From positions 1 to 64,000 of the forward strand of contig NZ_FMXE01000027.1 of the NCBI RefSeq assembly GCF_900103735.1: 64,000 nt of DNA, given 5' to 3'. The DNA is from Algoriphagus alkaliphilus (lineage in GTDB: Bacteria; Bacteroidota; Bacteroidia; Cytophagales; Cyclobacteriaceae). Below the pieces are notes generated by a model. That model did no database searches, was not told where the DNA came from, and saw only the letters and a list, made by a program, of their open reading frames with translations. The translations under genes were made by a program, and so were the position numbers. Numbering within the stretch: position 1 is the first letter of the stretch; each line of letters begins with the position of its first letter. Positions 26,907 through 34,285 of this stretch are shown here, piece after piece.

Positions 26907-27599
26907 TTAATTAATCTCAACCGAGGCACTTTCCTCGGTGAGTACAATCGCATGATACTGATCAATTTTTCCTGCAGGGATCGAGGGGTCTTGGTGAAGC
27001 AATCGGTTGAGCATTTCAGCTTTTTCTGCCCCTGTAATTACCCACAGGATTTTTGCTGCCTGATTGATCAGTGGGTAGGTGAGTGTCATTCGATGCCTGC
27101 CTTGGTAGGTGTCGCCGGTGATTGCCACGGTTTTGTCTTGGACTGCTAATACAGCATCACCCGGAACCAGAGAGGCTGTATGTCCGTCGGTGCCTAGCCC
27201 TAGGTGTATCAAGTCAAATTTCCCATTTTCTGTCAGGCGTGTGATGTGGTCAGCGTACTCTTCGCAGGCTTCGTTGAGATTGTCAGCAGTCACCCGCATA
27301 GGGAAAATATTTAATCGCAATACGAGTTTTGTGCCTTCAATTGCTTTAAAAAGCTGGGTGAGATTTCGATCAGGATGGGCATCAGGAGCTATTCGTTCGT
27401 CCACTTGGAATAAAAAAACTTTTTCCCAATGCAAATCTTCCTTTGCCAATTCCTTAATCATCTCCCAAGGTGTACGTCCACCACTGATTGCCATGGTGAA
27501 AGATCCTTTTCGGGTGACATTTTCCCGTATTCGATCTGCGATATAAATTGCTGCTTCTTTTGCGACTTCATCCGCAGATTGAAAAGTTCTGATTTCCAT
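26907..27599 (-). CDS. pgl: 6-phosphogluconolactonase
   Basis: Hydrolyses 6-phosphogluconolactone to 6-phosphogluconate, second step of the oxidative pentose phosphate pathway. 230 residues, DevB/SOL type. Family segments seen: AISGGRTPWEMIKEL (about 38-52), QVDERIAPDAHPDRNL (about 65-80) and LGLGTDGHTASLVPG (about 135-149). The gene begins directly at the zwf stop (no gap), so the two are one operon. A MITE-like element lies within six bases of its stop. Confidence 0.95.
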   Translation of the reverse strand: MEIRTFQSADEVAKEAAIYIADRIRENVTRKGSFTMAISGGRTPWEMIKELAKEDLHWEKVFLFQVDERIAPDAHPDRNLTQLFKAIEGTKLVLRLNIFPMRVTADNLNEACEEYADHITRLTENGKFDLIHLGLGTDGHTASLVPGDAVLAVQDKTVAITGDTYQGRHRMTLTYPLINQAAKILWVITGAEKAEMLNRLLHQDPSIPAGKIDQYHAIVLTEESASVEIN

Positions 27600-28982
27600 T
27601 TATTTGTGCTTGTTTACTACAGGATTATTCCAGCCTCCCGGAGGGTTGATTTGTTCGTTCACATTCTCAGGTCCCCAAGTTCCGATATCATAGGAGTGGA
27701 CGGGATGATCCTGAGCTAAGTATTCATCCACGATTTTCCAAGCTTCCTCCACATAGTCCTGTCTGGCAAAATGGGTAGGGTCTCCAGCCATCGCATCTGT
27801 GAGGACACGTTCGTAGGCTTCTTTTTCATTGGGAAAAGGAGTAGGGTTTCCCTGGACTTCGGATAGTACCGAGGCCATATCCTCACCGGGTGCCATGATG
27901 AGCATTCCAAAAGCCACTTTGACGTCAGGACTGATTCGGAATCGGATGTGATTGGGTTGGGTGGCAATTGAAGAATAGGCGGAGGTCAGATGCTTAAACT
28001 GCACCAATATTTCGGTCGAGGTGACAGGCAGGTTTTTCCCAGCACGAATGTAAAATGGCACGCCTTCCCATCTCGGGGAATCAATGTGCAGCCTTATGGC
28101 AGCGAAGGTTTCGGTCCTTGAATCCTCCTTCACCGCTTTTTCCCCCAGGTATCCTTTGTATTGTCCGCATATTACATCCTGAGCGCGGAGCGGAGTGATG
28201 GCTTTCAGAACCCTCACTTTTTCGTCTCGGATGGATTCACTGTCGAGTCCATTGGGAGGCTCCATGGTCAGGTTGCAAAGTACCTGAAAAAGATGGTTTT
28301 GAATCACGTCTCGGATTGCACCTGTGACATCATAGAAGGCTCCACGGCCTTGAATACCAAAATCCTCCGCCATGGTGATCTGCATGCTTTCAATATGCTT
28401 ATTGTTCCAGACAGGTTCCAAAAGTGAGTTGACAAACCTGAAAAAGACAATGTTATTAACCGGTCTTTTGCCGAGGTAATGGTCAATCCTGTAGATGGAG
28501 CTTTCTGAAAATTTCCCAAGGAGAATTTTATTCAATGCTTTAGCTGATTGCAGATCAGTACCAAAAGGTTTTTCGACGATTACTCTGGCACCATCAGCGC
28601 AGCCTGACTGCTCAAGTTGGGCGATGATTTTTGGAAATAAAACGGGAGGAATAGCAAGGTAATGGGTTGGATGCTGTGCTTTTCCCAAGGCTTTTCTGAT
28701 TCGAAGAAATGTCTCCTGATCGGTGTAGTCGCCGCCCACAAAGGCGAGAAGACTGCAAAACTTCCTGTATGATTCCTCTTCGTAGTGACCGTGATTTTCA
28801 ATGCTTTCTTTGGCCCGAGCCCGAAGTTTTTCAAGATCATAATCCCCACGCGCTACACCAATGATCGGACAATCCAAGTTTCCCCGTTTGACCATCATGT
28901 GAAGGGCTGGAAATATTTTTTTAAAAGCCAGATCGCCGGTAGCACCGTAAAAAACCAAGGCATCAGATTTGACTTGACTCAT
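27600..28982 (-). CDS. zwf: Glucose-6-phosphate dehydrogenase
   Basis: Oxidises glucose 6-phosphate to 6-phosphogluconolactone with NADP (or NAD). The nucleotide-binding [10 protein letters not shown] starts at residue 13 and the active-site signature RIDHYLGK is near residue 170. At 460 residues it is slightly shorter than the common 490. It is followed without gap by pgl and preceded, 103 bases away, by the glucokinase-like gene. No gnd gene is seen, so 6-phosphogluconate is handled elsewhere. Confidence 0.96.
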   Translation of the reverse strand: MSQVKSDALVFYGATGDLAFKKIFPALHMMVKRGNLDCPIIGVARGDYDLEKLRARAKESIENHGHYEEESYRKFCSLLAFVGGDYTDQETFLRIRKALGKAQHPTHYLAIPPVLFPKIIAQLEQSGCADGARVIVEKPFGTDLQSAKALNKILLGKFSESSIYRIDHYLGKRPVNNIVFFRFVNSLLEPVWNNKHIESMQITMAEDFGIQGRGAFYDVTGAIRDVIQNHLFQVLCNLTMEPPNGLDSESIRDEKVRVLKAITPLRAQDVICGQYKGYLGEKAVKEDSRTETFAAIRLHIDSPRWEGVPFYIRAGKNLPVTSTEILVQFKHLTSAYSSIATQPNHIRFRISPDVKVAFGMLIMAPGEDMASVLSEVQGNPTPFPNEKEAYERVLTDAMAGDPTHFARQDYVEEAWKIVDEYLAQDHPVHSYDIGTWGPENVNEQINPPGGWNNPVVNKHK

Positions 28983-29085
28983 GAAAGAAAGGGGATTAGG
29001 TTAATAGTTTAGTTGAGAGAATCATGTTTGCTGATATTGGCAGCTAGTTTTCAGAACTTGACTCGACTTACCAGGAGGGGGCGAT

Positions 29086-29745
29086 TTAGTATTTATAGGA
29101 TTTCTCCCAAAGTCGAAATCCCCCGGTGAATGCGTTTTTATTGGAACCCAAGCGACAATTGTCAGGGATGTTGTCCAAAAGTTTGGAATTCCCTCCTCCG
29201 AGTACAATTTGATCCGGTTGAAAACAATGGTTGAAATGGGCAATAGTCTGGTAAACATGCTCTTTCCATTTCGGCTTGCCCAGCTTTTTCATTGCCCCAT
29301 TGCCTACGTGCGTTTCAAAAGTTGCGAGCTTAAAAGGCAAGTGTCCGCCTTCCAGAGGAAGAATCAGGTCTTCATACACCATAGCAGTACCCAAGCCGGT
29401 GCCAAAGCCCATAAAAAGTAATTTTCCGCCTTCATAGCTACCCAAAGCTTGCATTGCCGCATCGTTGATGATCTTTACAGGACATCCGAAGGCCGAGGCA
29501 AAATCAAATTCTCTCCAGCCCATGCCCATGTTGACGGGATCGGCGACGATCTTTCCATTTTTCACCACACCCGGAAATCCGATTGAGATCGCCTCATACT
29601 CCCATCCCTTTGCATTTTCTATTACCAGCGGCACCAATTGTTGTGGAGTAAACATATCTCCGGAAGGTATTTTAATTCGGTCAGGTTGGCCTGTTGCGAG
29701 TATTTTAATGTTGGATCCTCCGATGTCGATTACCAGTACTTTCAT
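29086..29745 (-). CDS. ROK/polyphosphate-glucokinase-like sugar kinase
   Basis: A 219-residue sugar kinase of the ROK/PPGK group. The phosphate-binding VIDIGGSNIKI opens the protein, the substrate segment IGFPGVVKNGKIVADP is near 57-72, INDAAMQALG near 92-101 and the second phosphate loop GFGTGLGTAM near 112-121. Such enzymes phosphorylate glucose with ATP or polyphosphate; which donor is used cannot be told. Position upstream of zwf and pgl suggests it feeds glucose 6-phosphate into that pathway. It lacks the Cys-rich zinc motif of many ROK proteins. Confidence 0.83.
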   Translation of the reverse strand: MKVLVIDIGGSNIKILATGQPDRIKIPSGDMFTPQQLVPLVIENAKGWEYEAISIGFPGVVKNGKIVADPVNMGMGWREFDFASAFGCPVKIINDAAMQALGSYEGGKLLFMGFGTGLGTAMVYEDLILPLEGGHLPFKLATFETHVGNGAMKKLGKPKWKEHVYQTIAHFNHCFQPDQIVLGGGNSKLLDNIPDNCRLGSNKNAFTGGFRLWEKSYKY

Positions 29746-30156
29746 TTGTTTTGAGGTGTTGAGGCTTTGCCTTGACGGATTAGGATGAAATAAGAAGGGT
29801 TTTTTAATTAATGGATAAAGATAAACAATCCTTTGGCTTGAAGGGGACTGAATACTCCCTGATTTCTAAATCAGCAAAATTCCAGCAGATGATTTTTCCA
29901 AATTTAAAGACCAATTGACTGCGTGTCATAAATTAATCTACTTCAATACTTTAAAATTTGAAATTATATTCTGAAATATAAGAGTATGGCGAAACACCAT
30001 TAAGGATTACAGCAGCATATATTTTTTATCAAGTGTTTTTTTTCACACTTCATATATGCGTTGAGTGCATTCATTTTAAAAAAAACAGACATAATGAAAA
30101 AGAGTGGGACCTTTCGATCTCACTCTTTTTGTAAGCGGGTGATCTAAAAAATAAGA
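29746..30156. other. Intergenic stretch with hairpins
   Basis: No gene is seen. It contains an imperfect hairpin at 30015-30059 (GCATATA/TATATGC plus AAGTG/CACTT) and the terminator at 30097-30130, and must hold the promoter of the glucokinase/zwf/pgl set on the minus strand. Confidence 0.6.
30097..30130 (-). terminator. Terminator of the NADP-binding oxidoreductase gene
   Basis: AAAAAGAGTG and CACTCTTTTT pair (with GGGA/TCTC inside) around a short loop; the minus-strand reading ends in a T-run. It lies 27 bases after the stop codon. Confidence 0.85.
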
Positions 30157-30774
30157 TTAGGCCGAAACCAATTTGAAATGATAGTTGGAGTGTTCCTTTT
30201 TATTCCAGCTGATTTCTTTGCTGAGGTGATAGAAAGCCTCCAAAAGGGGAGCATTATCCATTTTTCCTGCATCTATTGCACGGAATCCGATAAGTTCAAT
30301 AAGTCTTTTAATTCGGATCTTTTCAAGCTCGCTGTCTCCACAATAATAGGTTTCTTTGATTATTCCCAGAAAATCCGAATTAGGATAATCAATGCCCAAA
30401 TTGTTAAATGCTTTGAAAAGAATAGCTTTTGGTGCTGCTTTGGAAATTAATTTAGTATTACTTGTTGCGAGTACTTTGTCATAGTTTGCATTGGTGCAGT
30501 CAACAATAAATTTCCCATCCAAATCCACATTATTCAGAGCGGCACAGACTTCAACCAAGTTTTTATTGTCGCAACAGATCAGAATAATCTCCGATTGAAT
30601 AATCGCTGATTCGAAAGGACAAATTCTGTTTCGGACAAGGTTGAGCATTTTCCAATCGTTGGATTCTGTGTCAAAGTCGTTTCTTACTCCGAAAACCACT
30701 GAAAGTCCTGCTTCCAGGTATTTTTTTCCCAATGTTTTGGCAAGCATGGTGCCACCAAGAATTCCAAGTTTCAT
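30157..30774 (-). CDS. NADP-binding oxidoreductase, F420:NADP-reductase-like fold
   Basis: A 205-residue Rossmann-fold protein. The N-terminus MKLGILGGTMLAKTLGKKYLEAG is the nucleotide-binding turn of the F420-dependent NADP oxidoreductase family (NADP_oxidored_F420), and VDCTNANYD near 110 and KAFNNLG near 139 fit the same fold. Bacteroidota rarely make F420, so the true electron donor is unknown; relatives act on quinones or ferric compounds. It stands alone with its own terminator. Identity to family level only. Confidence 0.7.
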   Translation of the reverse strand: MKLGILGGTMLAKTLGKKYLEAGLSVVFGVRNDFDTESNDWKMLNLVRNRICPFESAIIQSEIILICCDNKNLVEVCAALNNVDLDGKFIVDCTNANYDKVLATSNTKLISKAAPKAILFKAFNNLGIDYPNSDFLGIIKETYYCGDSELEKIRIKRLIELIGFRAIDAGKMDNAPLLEAFYHLSKEISWNKKEHSNYHFKLVSA

Positions 30775-31655
30775 ATAATTTGATTTTTTTAAGATGAAGT
30801 TAAACTCCAGAAAATCAGTAATAACAATCGAAAACTAGATTAAAATATCAAATTATCAAAATTTTATTTTGAAAAAAATAAAAAAACAACATATTATCCA
30901 TTTACCAGTTATTAAAAAACAAATTTTGGTATTCAAAACCCAAAACAGCATTCTGGCAATTATTCAAAAAGCAATGATTATGAGCGTAAAACGTCCTTGG
31001 CTTTTACTTTTTATTGTTCTCAAAATGAGCCCATTCTATGGTAGGTAATACAACAGGTTTAATTTTAGAAGAAATGCCTCGGGATATTTTCGGGATGATT
31101 TTTTTTGGAAGAAATCGGTAAGTTACTTCCCGATACAGAAAGTGTAACTATTTGTAATTAAGATTTTGTTTATACGCTATTCTGCAAGTAAGCAAATTTA
31201 ATACTCAACTGGACCGGATGTCGGGTGTCCGATGAATCCTACTATTTGGTGTTTTCAGGAAATTTTAAGTCTATTCAAATGCTACTGGCATAGTTCCGTA
31301 TATACCTATTGAGATATATATTGAAAATCGGTACAGATATGGTACAAAATCGAGTTGGACTTTTCTTTCGCGATTCGAATTCGATTTATTCTTCGGTCTT
31401 TTCAGTCATTAGGTGGTAGGGCTAATTCCAGTCATCCTTAATCCACTACAAACTTCTGTAGCTAAAGAAACACCTGCAGATTTATCCTATGATTAGCGAA
31501 CGAAGGATGCAGAATTTTCAGTACGGGTTTTGTTACAAATTCAGCAGATGATACATCTGTCAAAAGCTCTATGACATGCTTATCACCGCTAAAATTCCTT
31601 TTGTTTGTAATACTGCATTTAATGATTAATTTGAAATTAATTTTTAAATTCATCT
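30775..31655. other. Long gene-poor AT-rich stretch with MITE copy 3
   Basis: About 880 bases without a convincing gene. A possible 24-residue signal-like peptide (ATG 30974, stop ending 31048; MSVKRPWLLLFIVL) may be the start of a lost exported protein, as sequence after it shows no open frame. A MITE-like copy occupies 31170-31302. A 63-codon open frame on the minus strand at 31462-31653 has no recognisable features and I do not call it. Confidence 0.5.
31170..31302. repeat. MITE-like element, copy 3
   Basis: Begins TATACGCTATTCTGCAAGTA and ends GCTACTGGCATAGTTCCGTA, imperfect terminal inverted repeats of the same type as copies 1 and 2. Its interior matches copy 2 (26763-26901) in reverse orientation. 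It is 4.3 kb from copy 2, across the pgl-zwf-glucokinase block. Confidence 0.7.
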
Positions 31656-32228
31656 ATGAGAAAAATTGCATTTCTTTTGATTCTTGTTTTATTCTCCCTA
31701 GTTGGGTGTATGGAAGTGGAAAAACCGCTTACTGATCCTTATGGCATATATGCTGTTGAATCCATGGTTTCGGCTATTCCGGTTGATTTCACCGATTCAG
31801 GTGAGCAAATCACCGAGCACGCTGCTAATTTTTTAATGTGTGGACCAGGAGTGTTTTCTATAGAATGGCATCTGAATAGGCAAACTCCAATTATGGATTT
31901 TGACACATTCTTATTTGTGGATTGGATAAATCCAAAAACACAGGAGAAGGAAATTTTAAAGGGATGTGGATTTTCGAGGAGGATTGTAAACCTTAAAGAA
32001 GATGGGGAACTGGAATTGATGTTTTTTGGTGGAGAAGAAGCTGTTTCATCTAATCCAAAAAGTTTTCTTTACCAATTCGAAGTAAAAATTTTGGAGTATT
32101 TTCCAGATGATAAATCCATACGGATGGTGACTGACCAGCAGTTGTATGACTTTTTTTCTGAAGAATATGTTGAAACTGAAATCACCTACTTGTTTTCCTA
32201 TGCGGGGCCTGTTTTCCAACTAAATTAG
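31656..32228 (+). CDS. Lipoprotein of unknown function
   Basis: A 190-residue protein with a lipoprotein signal peptide (MRKIAFLLILVLFSLVGC; lipobox LVGC, Cys18 would be acylated). The mature part is acidic and contains no domain I recognise; repeated short strands (for example MDFDTFLFVDWINP, LELMFFGGEE) suggest a beta-rich fold. Envelope location is expected. It is monocistronic, ahead of the defence island, with a weak terminator after it. Confidence 0.7.
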   Translation: MRKIAFLLILVLFSLVGCMEVEKPLTDPYGIYAVESMVSAIPVDFTDSGEQITEHAANFLMCGPGVFSIEWHLNRQTPIMDFDTFLFVDWINPKTQEKEILKGCGFSRRIVNLKEDGELELMFFGGEEAVSSNPKSFLYQFEVKILEYFPDDKSIRMVTDQQLYDFFSEEYVETEITYLFSYAGPVFQLN

Positions 32229-32237
32229 TCAAAATAA

Positions 32238-32268
32238 AAAAATCACCTTTTTCCGGGTGGTTTTACTC
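32238..32268 (+). terminator. Weak terminator after the lipoprotein gene
   Basis: AAATCACC and GGGTGGTTTT pair imperfectly around a T-rich loop. It sits between convergent genes. Confidence 0.35.
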
Positions 32269-32307
32269 AGATTCAAACGCTGAGAGTAGTTTTCTTTATC
32301 TGTCATT

Positions 32308-32922
32308 TCAAATTCCGGCGAACTTCTTTACTTCTAAAGTTACCCTTTCTTGATAAGCCTTTTTAAGATTCTCTGTGAGAAAAGACTTTTCGATCAATGC
32401 GGTAGCCTTTGGCAACCATTTTTTTAGTCTATTATAAACTCCGTTGATTTGTTTTTCATTTAGTTTCAAAACTTCGCCAAGCCTATCAAAATATCCTTTG
32501 TTGAAATTCCTCTTTTTTCCACCTAGTAGGAGAGCCGTGTCTTCCTTGTCTTTTGGTAGAATGATTTTGACATTGAGTAAATCATAGGCAGGAGATAGTG
32601 TCCAGCCCTGACCGGTTAGCCACATGGAGAAGTTTTTCAGGTGCATGTCATTGTTGCCAATGACATAATTAAAAATGGCAAGCTCGAAAAATCGCATTTT
32701 GTCGAGTACGATATTGGTGGATAATTCACCAATTGTTTTTCCCAAGGTTTCCATATTTCCTTTGTATTTGTCTTCCAGCTCCAGAATCTGCAAGAAATCA
32801 ATCATGTGGATTTTTGAATGATCCTCTTTGCGGTCTATTCGCTTGGTGAGATAGGACAATTCGCCCGAAGCCAATCTGATTAGTGTAGACGGTACCACTT
32901 CAATGTTAAACAATTTCGCCAT
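32308..32922 (-). pseudogene. hipA kinase-toxin gene lacking its N-terminal half
   Basis: The 204 codons match only the C-terminal part of HipA Ser/Thr kinase toxins: substrate/ATP-lobe end (PSTLIRLASGELSYLTKRIDRK), the catalytic-loop-like YVIGNNDMHLKNFS (about 89-102) and the metal-binding SPAYDLLN (about 114-121). Full HipA has about 400-440 residues, and HipT of three-gene HipBST systems about 330; the N-subdomain and the ATP-binding lobe are missing. Fifteen bases separate it from hipB, and there an ATGAGC is followed at once by TAG and then by sequence that continues the HipA frame (ASRMAKLF), as expected for a deletion joint. Toxicity is probably lost. Confidence 0.8.
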
Positions 32923-32937
32923 CCTGCTAGCTCATTG

Positions 32938-33159
32938 TTATACTTGATTATTCCTGCTCGCATCTTTTTCGTGGATTGGTGTCAATATGTGGCCAAACAT
33001 GCTGAGGACTTGGTTTACTTTCAACAGGCTTAGGTTTTCTTTGCCTTGTTCGATTTTCCGGATAACAGTAAGTGCAACGCCAGCTTTGTCGGCAAATTCT
33101 TCCTGAGTCATCCCCAATTGCTTTCTTCTGGTTTTTACAAATTCGGCTATTTGATTCAT
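32938..33159 (-). CDS. HipB-like XRE-family antitoxin/repressor
   Basis: A 73-residue helix-turn-helix protein of the XRE/Cro family. The HTH covers about residues 10-60 (LGMTQEEFADKAGVALTVIRKIEQGKENLS is the classical recognition-helix region). It is first in the hipB-hipA order on the minus strand and starts two bases beside the first of three palindromes that look like its operators. The antitoxin gene is intact although the toxin gene is cut, so it may persist as an autoregulator without a target. Confidence 0.88.
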   Translation of the reverse strand: MNQIAEFVKTRRKQLGMTQEEFADKAGVALTVIRKIEQGKENLSLLKVNQVLSMFGHILTPIHEKDASRNNQV

Positions 33160-33161
33160 TC

Positions 33162-33260
33162 TATATGTATTTACATATAAATGTAGAAAAAAGATTTGAT
33201 TTATATGCTTTTACGTATAAAAAATAGTTTTGATTAAATTTTATATGCTTTTGGATATAA
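33162..33260 (-). promoter_or_regulatory. Three evenly spaced palindromes, probable HipB operators
   Basis: TATATGTATTTACATATA (33162-33179) is a perfect palindrome. TTATATG-N6-CGTATAA (33201-33220) and TTATATG-N6-ATATAA (33241-33260) are near-perfect versions. The sites repeat every 39-40 bases, close to four helical turns, and run upstream from the hipB start, as in HipB operator arrays. Confidence 0.65.
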
Positions 33261-33554
33261 TTTTAACCAAGTCTTTTACTGTGAGGGATAGAAAGTCACT
33301 CTAAAGCTCATTTATCTGGTTTTTTTAAACGATAGAAATAAGTTTAACCGCTCATAGGATCGATTTGGCAGAAACCGAATTAGCTAAATTTCACTTCATT
33401 GTGGACACAGTGTGTGCACAAAGTTTATCCAAAGGGTCGAATTGGGTTTTCCATGCAAAATGGGTAAAAAGCTGTTTTCCGTTTCAGCGTTTATCGTCTA
33501 GATTACGAGCATTATGCAAAACCTGCATAGTGCTTTTGAAGATTAAACTAATAA
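33261..33554. other. Intergenic stretch, nothing recognised
   Basis: This gap separates the nuclease gene's stop from the hipB operators. A small inverted repeat TATGCA/TGCATA lies near 33513-33529. Open frames crossing it show no features of real genes. Confidence 0.4.
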
Positions 33555-34283
33555 TCACCGTAACGTATTCGACTCTTGGTCCAAAAAGAAATCGGCATCG
33601 ATTTTCTTGTGATACTTTCCAAAGGCTGATTTGTGAAGTATTGACTTATTCAGTTCCTGGACTGGCAAAATGTACAATTCAGCCGGATCTGAAGCTTTGC
33701 CTCCAATTCCTAAAACAATGAAGACCGGATAGTTTTCTTGCTTTGCAAAAGCCTTGTACCGCTCCAATTGCCCATCGTTGGCGAAGCGGATATAATCACC
33801 TTTGGGTTCAGATCTCCATTTACATTCCACAGCGAGAGGGTAGGATTGACCTCGAAGATTTAACGACAATTGAAAATCCGGCTGTGTGGTAGTATCTGCA
33901 TATCGGCCATCTACAAATTTATCTCCAGCCCAATTTCGAATTTTGAAGTATTTCTTGTCAAACTTCTGGATCACAAACTTCTCGAAACCCAAACCTGCTT
34001 TTTGGTTTAGATCAATTAACTCTGTTTCGTTTTCCTCTTCGGATTCTTGCAACTCCTTCTTGATTTTATTGATGGCTATTTCCGGATCTTTCCCTTCCGT
34101 AATGGCGATTTCCAGGATCAGCTTTTCTTCTTTGGGGGTCAAAATGCCATCAGCTTTAACGGCTTGAATCACTTGCGATAAAGATTCACCTTTAATTGAC
34201 TTTGATCAAACCAAAAGGATAATTCCGGAAATCAATAAAATTCCGCCGAGGATGATTAGGGATATGGGAAGCATGCGGGGCAT
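33555..34283 (-). pseudogene. Membrane-anchored PD-(D/E)XK nuclease interrupted by one in-frame TGA
   Basis: From ATG 34283 the frame encodes a single hydrophobic helix (MPRMLPISLIILGGILLISG...), meets TGA at 34208-34206, and then continues in the same frame to 33555. The downstream part has a TerB-like acidic helix pair (VKADGILTPKEEKLILEIA) and a PD-(D/E)XK restriction-endonuclease core: QPDFQL, then PLAVECKW carrying the E-x-K pair. Translation could restart at GTG 34172, preceded by AAAGGTGAA, giving a 205-residue soluble protein. It is last in a four-gene operon, two bases after the DUF262 gene. It may be a recent nonsense mutation, a sequencing error, or two products. Confidence 0.7.
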
Positions 34284-34285
34284 TT

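Noticed and set aside
33365-33721. Plus-strand open frame between hipB and the nuclease gene
   Set aside because: Half of it is antisense to the nuclease and the rest has no recognisable protein features.
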